64,000 bases of DNA from Tetrapyrgos nigripes (lineage: Eukaryota; Basidiomycota; Agaricomycetes; Agaricales; Campanellaceae). Position 1 is the stretch's first letter; each line of letters starts with the position of its first letter. A model generated the notes under the pieces. It was not told where the DNA came from. It ran no database searches and was given only the letters and a program-made list of their open reading frames with translations. Location: the NCBI GenBank assembly GCA_013368315.1, contig JAACJM010000038.1, forward strand, positions 186,001 through 250,000, read 5' to 3'. This document shows positions 41,949-53,010 of the stretch, piece by piece. The position numbers and the translations under genes were made by a program.

Positions 41949-42967
41949 GTGTTTCCTCTATTGTTATGTATCACACTGAACTCTGCTCAGTCCTCCAAAT
42001 CCTCCCCACTTTACTGTCAACATGCATCCTGCTGGCACAATAGGCTATCGACCATCTCAAAGAAGCAGATCCACCAGTCTTTCCCCTTGACAAAGTCACT
42101 CTCAGCATTATCTTGCCAGTTCTTGATGAAGATTGGCTTTGATTCACGCCAGCCCAGAGCAGATTTGTTAGGAGGCAGAATAATTGGGATTATTGGTGCT
42201 GCACATGCCAGGATACTCCGTGAGCATGCTAGAATTGCTCAGTCTATTCCCACTGTTCTGCTAGTAAGGAGATTGATCGATTCCAATGGCCCCATTCCTC
42301 TTGATGAAATCACCCATCTACCGAGCTTAGACCTTCCTGCAAGTCTGCATATCTCCAGGCCTGGCAGGACAGGAGACATTGAAAGTTGAGGATCAGATTG
42401 TCACATCTGCTACAGTATCCATCATCATATGTGTCCAGAGGAGTTTTCTCCTAATCAAACACTAGCTACCACTACGACTCTTACCTAAATTTCCATTTCC
42501 TTCCTTTATACATACATATCACTACTAATTAATACTCTGCTCCTTTTTGCATTCATATGTTTCTTTGTCTAATAACATATGTGACACTACATATGGTGTG
42601 TTAATCATAAGCTCTGGTAATATTAGTGGATGCTACCAGGGAGCTGCAAGCACTGACGTCTATTCAAGGAATTATTTTCTACACAATCTCCACATATTAA
42701 GCTTGAGTTTAGACTTAAAAGCAAACGAGTTTACTTACAGTAACACTTTTTCCAGAAGCAGAATGAGATGTGTGTGACAAGTAGCTCTTGTGACTGATCA
42801 TTAGCTGAGATCACATCAGATATGAACTTTTGAATAAATACAGGTGTCAATTTTCAATGAATACGGGTGTTGACCTTTTGAGTGAATATGGGTGTCAACT
42901 TTTTAATGAATATGGGTGTTAAGTTTGTGTCAATACAGGTGCATGAATAGCATACTACAGCTGGTAA

Positions 42968-43474
42968 CACTACCCCTGGGGCTTTATTTCAGACAGGAGA
43001 AACATACTTTACAAAAAGAAAAAACTTGTTTGCCACTCAATATTTGATTTATTTGCCACTCAAGATTCATTAACTTTCTGATGCCACTAAAACATTGCTT
43101 TCTGATGCATAATTGACTCTTTTACATTTATATCCAAAGTTCTTTGACTTTTTCAGGTCAAAAAGAGTTTTTTTTGCTTTTTTGAATTTTCTGGGTACCT
43201 TGGCAACCAATTGTAATCACCAAGGCAACCCAAAAAGTTAATGAATCTGGAGTGGTAAAAAAAAGGCAAAAAACTTCGGTGGCAATTCTTTGTCTTTTGA
43301 CATGAAAAAATCAAAGAATTCTGGATATAAATGTAAAAGAGTCAATTATGCATCAAAAAGCAATGCTTTAGTGGCATCAGAAAGGTAGCTCTAGAAAGTG
43401 TTTGAATGTTAGATTAGAAAGTTTTGCTTGTTTCTTATGTTTCTGCTGGTTGAAATAAAGCCTCAGGTGTAGTG
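42968..43474. mobile_element. 507-bp palindromic CACTA-type MITE
   Basis: Ends CACTACCCCTGGGGCTTTAT and, on the other strand, CACTACACCTGAGGCTTTAT, flanked by the 3-bp duplication TAA (42965-42967 and 43475-43477). The interior is also largely self-complementary (GCATAATTGACTCTTTTACA near 43105 and its mirror near 43340), so the whole element can fold into one hairpin. No coding content. It sits 7 bp from the TSD of the neighbouring TIR element, inside Gypsy-E. Confidence 0.85.
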
Positions 43475-43477
43475 TAA

Positions 43478-44460
43478 TACAGTCCCTATGATGCTGATCC
43501 CCAAATTTGAAAACAAAAGGATTACGAACAGTTTACAACTTGCGAGAACACAATAAGAACATACAAAAGATCATGTTCTCTCTACCAAACATGGACGCTA
43601 TTACCCATCAAGTGGCCTGTCATTGCTTCCAATGTATCATAGAACAAATTTGTATCATTCCTGAACATGTCCCTTAATCTGCATTTTTGACTCCTGACAG
43701 TACTATGGTCAATCGGGTGCTACATTGATGAACCACATTTTCACACTGTTGATTTATCTTGATGACATTATCATCTACTCAGACACCATAGAAGACCATA
43801 TCAAACATGTCAAAGTGGTTATTGACATTCTTAGAAAAGAGAAACTTTACCTGAATGGGAAAAAGTTGAACTTTCTACCTAATAGTAACTGAAAAATACC
43901 TATGACAAAGTTGTTAGTATCTGGTTTTCTAGCAGACAACTTACCACGTATCCATGGTCCATAACTGGTTCAACTGTTCCATTTCATTAGACCTATACAG
44001 AGCAAAGAGCTTTCGAAGAGATCAAAGAAACTGTTCAGAAGCTCAGAGATCACTCCAGAGTACTGTTGGATTACTCACCAACATGTAAACCAACCAGCAT
44101 GGTAAGCCAAGGTGAGGAATAGAAATTTGCAAAAGTGTCAGCATTCTTCTCATAAACTTGAAATGCCTGCAGGTCTTGAATTGATGCTGTGGCATCACAA
44201 TGTCCTGCAAGGGGTAAAGTTTTCAATCAAAAAGATTTGAGTGATCGCCAAGCTTGCTGGATGGAAATGATAAGCAAACTTGATTTCAAGATTCTGTATG
44301 TTGGAGTGGGCAGTGATGAGAACAAGCAAAGTGCTTTGTTGATTGTGGTTCGTTGTTTTCTACGCATACAAGGCCTGCTGTCCCTAATGGTACAGCCAAA
44401 CAAATACAATCATGACTCAAACCTCACAGATACCCCTACTCCATGTGCCCCCACTTAAAA
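43478..44460 (+). pseudogene. pol: Gypsy-E reverse transcriptase and RNase H, C-terminal piece
   Basis: Resumes with NTVPMMLIPKFENKRITNSL and LPNMDAITHQVA near 43485-43620. The catalytic box LLIYLDDIIIYSDTIEDHIK follows at 43745-43805, then VVIDILRKEKLYLNGKKLNF. RNase H remnants lie at about 43995-44340 (QRAFEEIKETVQKLRDHSRV, NVLQGVKFSIKK, DLSDRQACWMEMISKLDFKI). Several stops and indels interrupt it. It ends next to the 3' end of the oppositely oriented Gypsy-D. Confidence 0.82.
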
Positions 44461-44536
44461 AATAGCGACGTCCTCGTCACTCACCAAGAAACACCAGACC
44501 ATCTTGCCTGGCCCCCTACTCCTCTTCAAGGTCAAC

Positions 44537-45312
44537 CTACTCCGAATCCTTGCCAGCAACCACCTTCGCAAACAGATGCAGCCTCCTAACATGGACCTCA
44601 CCCACTATCCGAGCCCCTGTCAGCGTCTTCAACTGATATGAATTGACATTTCGCTCCACTACTTTGTGCAGCACCAACCACATAGGTTTGAACGTATTAA
44701 ATAGATCCCCGCGTTTCACCTGTACTAGATCCCCCATCTTAAATACAATCTCCCTCTTCGTCTGCCTCAGCACAGCCCTATCGAAGGCTGCCTTCCGCTT
44801 CAACGCATGCCTGACTATCATCTCGTACCCATCTGCCCTCTGTTGCTCAACATATGCACCCTGAGTTACCTCTGTAGCTGCCTCAGCGTATTCACTGCTA
44901 TCCCAAAGAGTAGTTCTTTGGGTGAATACTGGAGAGCTGGTAATGTTCTGTTATTGAGAATGCTAACGGCCTCATCCAGGAACTCGGGCCAGTGCTCAGG
45001 GAGTGACGACCATGACATATTCTTGAAATGTTCGGAGTCCATGCTGATATCTGGTGCTACCAGCCGTTTCAAGACCTGCAACAACAGCTTGTTGGTGCCC
45101 TCGACTAAACCATTGACCCAGGCTGAATATGCAGGTGTGAACCGCTGGGTGATGCCATGCTCATGACAAAAGTTAGCTACTTCCTGATTCTCGAAGTGTG
45201 ACCCATTGTCTGTCATGAAGGTCTCGGGACACATGTACAGGTGACATAGCTCCTTCAAACTCTCTAGTGTAGTCTTCACTGACCCCTTCTTTTTGAACTT
45301 GTAGACCCACAT
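44537..45312 (-). pseudogene. pol: Gypsy-D integrase core and C-terminal domain
   Basis: The core at 45312-44866 reads MWVYKFKKKGSVKTTLESLK and FMTDNGSHFENQEVANFCHE with the second catalytic Asp (TDNGSHF). VNGLVEGTNKLLLQVLKRLV carries the catalytic glutamate, and ILNNRTLPALQYSPKELLFG follows. A frameshift leads to the C-terminal domain at 44821-44537 (FKMGDLVQVKRGDLFNTFKP, HKVVERNVNSYQLKTLTGAR). The first catalytic Asp lies just upstream of 45312, beyond a stop. Confidence 0.87.
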
Positions 45313-45411
45313 GTGCTGCGACTATGCATCAATGTACACCCCCAATTGGTTATAACTCCCTTTCCCTTTTGACATGGACAAGTAGTCTCCTGCCAGTAGC
45401 TCAAAGGGGTG

Positions 45412-45648
45412 TCACCATGTGATTGGTTCCAACAACGAGTTTAGGTGTGACGCCCTGAAATTGGCACACCGTCCACACCCCTGAATGCCCTCCATGACTG
45501 CTCTGTCCAACTCTGGACACCATATGTGGTCCATTAGTGCAACTTTCACTAAATTCCTACCAAAATGCCCTCCTCTCTCATGAGCCTCTCTCGCCAGCAC
45601 CACCGCTTCCAACTTACCCTTCACTCTAAAACTCTTTGAACCTCCCAC
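45412..45648 (-). pseudogene. pol: Gypsy-D integrase HHCC zinc finger
   Basis: The minus strand reads AREAHERGGHFGRNLVKVAL and IQGCGRCANFRASHLNSLLE, giving H-x3-H and C-x2-C spacing of the integrase N-terminal zinc-binding domain. It ends at a stop at 45412, and a stop upstream at about 45650 separates it from the linker. Confidence 0.82.
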
Positions 45649-45758
45649 TCACCAAAGCTTCCTCTGCTCCTCATCTATCATGTACTCCTGAGAACAGTGC
45701 CTAGCTCTCCAGCGTCGCTCGTAGGAACCCGAAGACTGTAGTCCCTCTAGGGCCTCAA

Positions 45759-46711
45759 TCACCTCCAATCGTCTTTGAACCTCTCCCTCAAATCAGCATA
45801 CTTGCTCAGTTTCTCCTGCACCTGGCACACATCATTTACCAGCCCCCTGCTGATCTCCCAATCCTCAGAAACTGTCCACTCACTGCCATCTCCCTCCCAC
45901 CTTGGTTTCCCCTCCCACTTCCTGCTCAACCCATCTGCCATGACATTCAACCGTCCAGAGATATGCCTGACATCCACAATGCAATATGACATGATGCCGT
46001 CTCGCCAATGTGCATGGGCAGCGTTAAGATCCTTATTGCTCAACAATCTGTCTCGATCTCAACCGGAAATCCCCAAATGACGTCGGAGAACTTGTCCAAG
46101 CTGAACTTGAGGGCTGCAAACTCCAGCAGGAATGGCTTATATCGTTGTTCGGAAGTAGATGTATGCTTGGACGCGAAAGCAATAGGGAAACGCTTTTCCA
46201 GCGTAGAACGGTCTGTCTTCGTGACCGTCATCCTCTGCGACAACACAGCTGCAAATCCTTCCTTACAACTGTCTGACATAACAATGAAGTTGGAACCATC
46301 CCACTGGAGAGCCCTCAGCACTGGTTCTGAGGTTAATGCTGCCTTCAACTCCATGAACGCTTTCGCCTCCTTCAGCTTGTAAGCAGACATTGCATTTCTC
46401 CATGCACTCTTGCCCGCTCCCTTTGGCACATTGACCTCCTTTACTAGATCTTGCAATGGCCTCTCCTTTACAGCATACCCCTTGACCAGATCCCAAAAAT
46501 GTCCTGTCAACCCTAAAAACGATACCAGATGCAAGGCATCATCAGGCACTGGCCAGTCCACAATAGCTGTGAGTTTAGCGGGGTCTGTAGTAACGCCAGC
46601 ACAAACAGCTCTATGGTGCCATCCCTTAAAAGGTCCTACAGGTTGTCTGCTGTCAGTGCTGCAAAAGTGGACGGTGCGCCAGTGAGACCAAAGGGCATGT
46701 GCAGATACCAA
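45759..46711 (-). pseudogene. pol: Gypsy-D RT thumb and RNase H
   Basis: The frame 46711-46040 carries VTTDPAKLTAIVDWPVPDDA, then LVSFLGLTGHFWDLVKGYAV and RNase H with NFIVMSDSCKEGFAAVLSQR (first catalytic Asp) and YKPFLLEFAALKFSLDKFSD. A frameshift leads to 46046-45759 (LNAAHAHWRDGIMSYCIVDV, RHISGRLNVMADGLSRKW). Just upstream, ELFV is fused to AGVTTDP, so the palm segment with the catalytic aspartates is missing. Confidence 0.87.
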
Positions 46712-47245
46712 AAATATCTCCGTCCCTCAACGTAGAATGCAGTGTATGGTTGTGCTTCTGGATCCACCTCTACGGCGTAGAACCTGGAGGCAAATTGAAG
46801 AACAATAGGTACATATGCCCACTGAGTGCTTGTTGTCTGGTGCATAAATTGCCTTGGGGCATCAGAGTGATTTCAGTGTACTTGTTAACTTCTGCCATTT
46901 CTGTGGCTTGCAAGTATCTTGCAATGGCAGCTGGGCCTCGTCTGGCTCGGAGCAGGGTGGTATTGACGAACTGGTTAGAGACCAGCTGCCACACACTGGT
47001 CGTTAACTCAGTGCTGCAGTTCCTCCAGTGAAAGACCTCCCCTTTCATGTGCCTTCTTCACCAAAGTGATTGGTGAAACACTTAACTTCATCTGGCTTGA
47101 CATGTTTGATGATTCCCACTGCCAACAACTCGTCAAGCTTTCCATGCAAGAAGTCTTTCTGAGGTGGCGTCAGACGCTTCTGTCTAACCTTGGTCCCCAT
47201 GTGCACACCCTCAGGTATGTTCAGGGCATGCACAGCTCCCTTCAC
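46640..47245 (-). pseudogene. pol: Gypsy-D reverse transcriptase fingers and palm start
   Basis: MKGAVHALNIPEGVHMGTKV and RLTPPQKDFLHGKLDELLAV (47245-47045) are the RT lead-in. After breaks at 47045 and 46850, FASRFYAVEVDPEAQPYTAF and YLHMPFGLTGAPSTFAALTA (46800-46650) form the palm. A stop follows TADNL. The next motif, the catalytic aspartate box, is absent. Confidence 0.85.
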
Positions 47246-47599
47246 CGCTCATACCTCACTCACTGACAATGCAAAACAATCTGCATACTCAGCCAGTAGT
47301 TCCTCCACCTGACAATGCTCTGCTGTTGATAATCCATCCCTAATCCTCACTAACCATAGGATTTCTTTCACTCACTCCAGCCTGAAGGCTCCTTCTGTCC
47401 CATCATTCCTTGCCGAGTCGATATCCAATGCATCGGCGATTGGTCCATGGAAATATCAGGCTCCACAAGACATATGTTTTCTACAACACTTCCTTTATCA
47501 GCAACGTTCGCATCACACAATCCAGCATCAGTGAGGACTTCCCTAGAGGGAGGCGTGTTACCTCCCCCCACTGAGCTTGAACGCGAGCACAAGCGCTTT

Positions 47600-48420
47600 A
47601 TTCGTCAAAGCTCCTCCTTCATGTTCTCTCTTACACCTCTATTTCGACCCCATTGGTACCTGGCTCTCCTGAAACTCTCACCAAAATCTGGCCCTGTCAA
47701 TCTTTCCTTCAACTCTCTCTGTTGTCTCATTTTCTGCTCCCAGAGTGTTTCAAATACATATGAGTATGTTGTGCTTCTTTTCTGTTCAGGCTGTGGGATT
47801 TCGTGAGTGACTACTGTCTCCTCTTCAATTGTATGTGCCTGATCAACTTCCCTGTTCCACGGAATATCCGTGTGTACAGATACCCCGCCATCATCACACG
47901 CAATGCTGACTCCACATCTGTCTTGCTTTCTTCCCAGCTATTCAGTGCCTCCTCTAGTATGGGCATCACCTGTGGGCCACCCCGCAATGTGGTGCACTCA
48001 CGTTCTCTGGCAACATCTTCATCCTCAACCTCCTCTATCAACACTGCTCCACTCTTATTCCCCAACCCATTATTAAACAGCAACCTCGACTCCTTGCCCA
48101 CTTTGAATGGTGTCTCCCTCGTATTTGTGCACAGCTTTAAACTGCTTCAACAGTGGTTTACCAAACAACAAACTCCAACTTCCCTTACTATCGAACACTT
48201 CAAAGGTCCCCACCTGAACAGTCCCCGTCTAACTTGCTATCGACTGAACCAAGTTTCCGTCTGCTATTCGCATGACCTTTGTTGAGTTATTCCAAGGTTC
48301 TCATACACACTGACATCCATGCAAGCCGCCATTGCCCTGTCATCCACCAACACCACCACTTTCACTAGATATCTCATGAACCCTTATGACCAGTTCTGAA
48401 GTCCTGGAAGCCATAGACCT
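47600..48420 (-). pseudogene. Gypsy-D protease region and linker
   Basis: Reading on the minus strand from 48400, RYLVKVVVLVDDRAMAACMD and VSVYENLGITQQ are followed by two stops. Then comes glycine-rich text and an open frame (48101-47811: MGKESRLLFNNGLGNKSGAV, LIEEVEDEDVARERECTTLR). The V-D-D-x-A-M pattern is the protease-like motif of this lineage. The region to 47600 is acidic linker. Assignment rests on lineage memory and position. Confidence 0.5.
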
Positions 48421-48679
48421 TAGCAGACTATCTGTCCACCAGTCAGACTCCATGCTAGTGTCAGTGCAATTATGATTCCTATAGTCGTTGAGACACAGCA
48501 GTCATATTTCAAGACATTGGCCATTCAGAGTGCATAGACCACTAACCAGCCTCTATCAAATCATGAATCTGAACAACATTCCTCTCTGACTGGACTTGGA
48601 TGATGACAGAGCTTGTGTGTATCACATAGGGTTGGAAATTTTGTAGTAAGACAAGTGTATGGTGTTGTCAACTTGAACT

Positions 48680-49269
48680 TTGTTCATCATGTCCTCTGCT
48701 CTCCTTTTCCCCCTTCTCATGAATGCTGGGTGTCATCACTATCCTCTGTCATTCTCTCAATTCTTTCCAAAATCAACCCATCACCAGTTTTTTAAATCTG
48801 CAGACATTCAGCATGGTCAGCCTTTTCTGGTGAAAGAATACCTAAATCATCTAATCATCAAACATGCTGCCAAGAGTGCACCTGATGTGAAGATTGCTTT
48901 TGTATCATAGGTCTTCTGCTTGTCATGCTAATCTCTGATCTGATGGATGAACAGAGATTGGCACTACTGTCTCACCCATTGCAAAAGCCATATATCGCCA
49001 TCTACTTTGTTGGTCCATTTGGGACTATCCCTGATCATGACAACTGGGACAGTCCCCTTCACTTTGTTGGACTCTCCCTTGACATTGAAAATGCAGGCAG
49101 GGCCTTCCAGAAATTGCATCTGCTACATTTGTACAGGAAGAGGCTTGGAAAACACAGAGTTGTGGGCAATCTCAACAAAGATAAATACAAGACAGCTTTG
49201 GAGACATTTCTCAAGTCTGCCAAGCAAGGGAACATTTTGGAGACTGCTGAGGTCTGTTACACTGTTTAA
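48680..49269 (+). CDS. Hypothetical gene, possibly two exons
   Basis: Open text VFKSADIQHGQPFLVKEYLN, HLIIKHAAKSAPDVKIAFVS ends at 48910. A possible intron (GTCTTC to AACAG, about 48911-48954, with a GCTAATC branch-like site) leads into a frame at 48925-49269. That frame reads RLALLSHPLQKPYIAIYFVG, PLHFVGLSLDIENAGRAFQK, RVVGNLNKDKYKTALETFLK and AKQGNILETAEV. Composition is coding-like, and stops are sparse over 340 bp. No domain is recognised; a host gene remnant or transposon cargo is equally possible. Confidence 0.4.
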
Positions 49270-50325
49270 AGTCTAATAATGTCTAAGCATTTATTGATCA
49301 CACAGAATAATCTGTATTCTTCCTTCAAAACCCCTTGTTCAGCCCAAAAAAACAGTGTATTGCAGAATTAGGCTGGTTTCAGGCCACCCAATCCATACCA
49401 TACCATACTCATGATCACTTTTTCTGTCCATCTCAATTGCTGACTAAACATTCCTTCTTTCCTTTTTTTCTTCAGCAAAAATACCTGAAGAATGGGAATA
49501 TTGCCATTTCCACTTAATATTGAGGGCCGCTGCTGCTCATCACTCAAGGAGGATTAGCCACAACGTGGGCCAAAGCCCAAATACATTCTGCAGATTGAGT
49601 AGCACTAATACAGATGTACTGACTATGTGTTTAACTTAAGTACATAAGGACAGTGGGAGAGGAGGGTGGGTGCCAAAAAATGCGTCCTACTGGCTGCATC
49701 TACAAGAGGGATCCAAAGGGGAGTGTTAGTACAGCTGTAGAGCGATTTAACTGGGTTGATAACGCACTGGGAGCGAGATATCCAACCCACAAACACACTA
49801 GAACAGAGTAGTGAAGTGTCTGGGATATCTGTACGCTCTAAGAGCGTTAGCAACGCTTAAACAGACTGTAGAAGCGAAGCTTACCAGCTACAGTGTACAC
49901 AGAGTGAGCTACAAGGGAGCTGTGCGTTGTACTGTGACTGCAGACGAGTGGCAGTGGTTAGAACAGTCTAAACCACCAAAAAGCGCACTAGATGTGCTCA
50001 CCAAACTTGCTTTCTTGTGGGGAAGAGGTAGGAGATGAAGGAAGAAAGCAAGCAGCAATCAGATCATCAAAACTTCGCCCATCAACAGGCCTCTGCTCAC
50101 ACATGTGGCACCTGCTGATGGATTTATCAGATCAGATGACTGGGTGAGATCTAGCCTGGACCAGGGCAGACGGGATCCCAGGAAACCCAGGAAGCGGAGA
50201 GAATGCACCAGATGCGGTCTGGACACTTGGATATAAAAGGTATGTGAAAGGGAAAGCAGAATGGAGTAAAGTCATGAAAGGAGATGGCTGATCAAGAGAG
50301 ATCTGTAACTTAAAATGAACATTGC
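49270..50325. repeat. Left part of a longer dispersed repeat
   Basis: No convincing gene. Positions about 49838-49945 (GCTTACCAGCTACAGTGTAC and surroundings) match the reverse complement of 54345-54435, next to a copy of the 432-bp repeat in both places. The two parts therefore belong to one repeat family, with about 380 bp extra inserted here. A 26-bp sequence, CACTCAAGGAGGATTAGCCA plus ACAAC, near 49540 recurs near 54938. Confidence 0.5.
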
Positions 50326-50757
50326 GAAGGCAGATATTAACCGATTTGGCCAAAAGTGAAACGGGAGATGGATAATAATGTACGGAAGGCTTTGTAAAAG
50401 TAGCAGGTCAAACGGGTAAGTATAGCGATCGCAATGCACAAGTGTACACTAAAAGTCTCAACTCAAAGAGTTAGAACTTTCAAGAAAACATGTATGTAGA
50501 TGCACCATATGGAAGTGTATGGACCCCCAGCGCTGTTGAAGGCTTGGGGCAATGTAAACAATGTTATTTGAACAGGAGAAGCGTATGGTACAAGTAGGAA
50601 ATGAACAGTGAAGAAATCAAAGATGAAGTGCAATTTGGCAAAAGGAGAACATTAGCAATAACTTGGAGATGTGGTCTCTAAGTCATTGCTAGTTATCTGG
50701 TTGTGTGCAGAGGCCTTCAAAAATGCTCTCTACCCTTGGAATCCACATTCATGTCGA
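50326..50757 (+). repeat. Dispersed 432-bp repeat, copy 1
   Basis: Starts GAAGGCAGATATTAACCG and ends CACATTCATGTCGA. Direct copy at 58715-59149 and inverted, 5'-shortened copy at 53981-54343. It contains an internal inverted pair, AAAGTCTCAACTCAAAGAG with GAGTTAGAACTTT. No coding content or target duplication found. Confidence 0.85.
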
Positions 50758-51599
50758 GCAAGCCAACAAGCAGTGGTAACAAAAGCCTGTTCTGACTCAA
50801 TAAAGACATCAGAAAACAGCCAACCATTGTGTCTGCAGCTGTCTCTTTCAGAGCTCACCCCACAGCAAAGAGGTGAAGTCAAGATCTGGCACCTCCTCTC
50901 GATCAAATGGCAACTTGCACTGTAAGATTCTCACTTTCATTAGTACTGCTGGGTCTGATAAGTTTCAGGTGATCTTTTCTTGTACATAAAGACTGGCTAG
51001 AAACTGAGGAGGAATACAATGCTCACTGAGCTAGTTGTCCTGAGAAAAACAGTACCACTAAGCTAGGTCAAAACAGCGGCATAGAGAGATCATAAGCCAA
51101 CCCTTACTGTGGCTATTGCTTGTATTGACACTTGTATTGATGCTATGTTTGTTACATAGACCAAAAGAAGCAGAAAGAGAGGAAGAGACAAAAGATTGCA
51201 GAATCTGCACTTGACAGCAGGTGAAAAAGAATGGAAGTGGTCATCACCATAGTTTATCTTGGACACACACACATTTAGAATAGAGCTCGAAGACATCAGT
51301 GTCTACAAGTCAGAATCCTATTGTAAAGAGTGAAATAGAACTGTCAAGCTACACACCTTCATAGTCAAATCAAATGTTAATCTGGAGGAATGATGTGGTT
51401 GTCATCCTTCGCCTTCATGCCTGTTTCACTGCTTAGCTGATGGCTGGCAAATAGCTCTATTATTAAGCCAGCTGTTAGTCCTTAGTACTGATAAAATTTA
51501 AGAATTTTCTCTCTGAATATCAGTCCAGGGTATTCTTACATGTTCTGAATCTTCATCTTTGTTTCAAGTCCAGTAGTTTCCACTTCATTTCTGATAGTT
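50758..51599. other. Spacer without recognisable gene
   Basis: Only short open frames with no family resemblance. No repeats with bounded ends. Confidence 0.4.
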
Positions 51600-51881
51600 C
51601 CCTATCTCATTTACTTACGCTAGCAACTTTGTAGTAGATAGCTTAAGTCTAAAATCAATTTAGCTAGTCTCCTATCATTTTCAATTGATTCTCTCAGACA
51701 ACTAGTGAGGGTGGTACTGATAGTGCCATTAACTTTCTGTCTTGACTTTCTGGTCATTCCAACCAGATTCTCTCTTCTTCTCTCTATTCTCTTCCCTGCT
51801 GATTCCACCTGGATTCATCCTCGTTCTACTCCTTCCCATAATAGATCTCTGCCCAGGTCCATAGTGTTTCCAGACTTAACA
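51600..51881 (+). repeat. Truncated Gypsy-1 family LTR
   Basis: GCTAGCAACTTTGTAGTAGATAG, then AGCTTAAGTCTAAAATC, and the end CAGACTTAACA match the 3' half of the LTR 8054-8657. The 5' half is missing or unrecognisable. The typical CA end lies at 51881. Confidence 0.8.
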
Positions 51882-52658
51882 GTAGCTGTAAACTCTATGC
51901 CATTCCATGTCTTTCCATGCCTTTCTGATTTTTTCCTTTCAACCCCTATTCGTGTTCAAGACATGTCCTCTTGATTTCCAATCCATTTCTGAACTATTCC
52001 AATTTCATTTCCAATTTATATCTGAGCCTCCACAAATCTGTTTGGTCTTTATTTGCCACCAGCTCCAACCCAGGACCCAGTGTGCAATTTCAGATTGTAA
52101 CCAGACAGTTTGCATTCATATTTCCGAGTTGTTATTTGAAATAAGAATTCTCCCTGTAAAACCAATTTTGTCTTAAGTTTAAGTGTGCATAGATGTAGGT
52201 GGGGCTGGTTGTCCTTGCCATGCTTGCACTGTTCACCTGGAAGACAGTATACTATGCATTCCTTTTTAAGATTCTTCAAGTTGAATCCTTTATTGAGTTC
52301 TGCATTACAGTTCAGAGTTCTAGGGGCCTACACTTGAGGATAGGCTTCCTTCTTTTCCTGGTTCAGATGGTCACAGTCATTCAGCTTTCTGTGAGTGGAG
52401 CAGCTTTGCATCCTCAACCTGCACCCTCAACCATCTGCACTGACCATTACCCACAGACTCCACTGTTTCCTCTCAAGATACCAGCCTAGATGATCATCTG
52501 TTGGCAACTTGGACTCAGAGTGAGTATTATCTGCATTTATTGATTACATCTGAAGATAAAGCCAATGTTTACTACTCTTACTAGTCGATGAAATGAATAG
52601 CAAAATTGATGAGTTGGTGGCTAAAGACCCAGAATTTGATGAACTCATCAGCTGGCTT
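51882..52658. other. Spacer with a possible small exon
   Basis: Mostly non-coding. A possible exon near 52590-52658 reads MNSKIDELVAKDPEFDELIS and ends WL at a GTAAGT donor (52659). No partner exon is clear. Confidence 0.3.
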
Positions 52659-53010
52659 GTAAGTCTACCATGGATTTTCTTTGTTCTGGGCTTGTTCTGG
52701 CCTCATTTATTTCAGGATAACAGGGAAAATGCTTAAACCCTAGAATGATAGGTGATCTGGTTATGGAGATATAGTGGGTGAGGAGGAGAATGTAACTTTA
52801 GGTGAGTTTCTCTTGAATTTATTTTATTCTGGGCTTATTCTAGGCTCATTTATTTTCGAATCTCAAGGGAAAGAAGCCATAGAATGGCTTTCTGGGAGGT
52901 GAGGAGGCTATGTCAGTGTAGGTAAGTCTACCATGGATTTTCCAGGTTCTGGGCCTATTATGGCCTCATTTAATTTAATATGACAAGAGAAGGAAGCCAC
53001 AGAATGATAT
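52659..53010 (+). repeat. Three degenerate tandem repeats with GT-donor starts
   Basis: Near-copies begin at about 52659 (GTAAGTCTACCATGGATTTTC), 52801 (GTGAGTTTCTCTTGAATTTA) and 52921 (GTAAGTCTACCATGGATTTTC). Each is followed by TTCTGGGCTTGTTCTGGCCT or a close variant, CATTTAATT and AAGCCACAGAATG. Period 120-142 bp. Each copy starts like a 5' splice site. Confidence 0.65.

Larger units (their letters stand above)
39777..42954. mobile_element. 3.2-kb TIR DNA transposon inside Gypsy-E
   Basis: The left end TATGCTGGTCCAAGTGCAC and the right end (TATGCTATTCATGCAC on the other strand) are imperfect inverted repeats. They are flanked by the 6-bp duplication CTACAG (39771-39776 and 42955-42960). 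Both subterminal zones carry several copies of CACCCATATTCATTCA (39826-39895, mirrored at 42840-42935). Removing it, and the MITE beside it, joins the two Gypsy-E pieces in the expected order (VTT-AGNTVPMMLIPK). The interior contains a helix-turn-helix coding fragment and two hypothetical pieces. Superfamily is uncertain; the duplication length and coding piece are reminiscent of Ginger-like integrase elements. Confidence 0.75.
44480..48420 (-). mobile_element. Gypsy-D: decayed Ty3/gypsy element without visible LTRs
   Basis: Reading leftwards from 48420 are an unusual protease region, RT, RNase H, integrase zinc finger, integrase core and C-terminal tail. The lineage differs from Gypsy-1, A, B, C and E: the RNase H linker reads RLNVMADGLSRKW and the protease has V-D-D rather than D-T/S-G. 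No LTR pair or target duplication was found, so the boundaries are those of recognisable coding text. Many frames are broken. Confidence 0.85.

Noticed and set aside
42954..42960. TA duplication (Tc1/mariner) for the 39777-42954 element
   Set aside because: The 6-bp CTACAG on both sides gives better-aligned TATGCT ends than a TA model, in which the two ends are offset by two bases.
49623..50038. Open frames on both strands near 49.6-50.0 kb as a host gene
   Set aside because: The region overlaps a dispersed repeat shared with 54345-54435 and shows no domain or splice structure.
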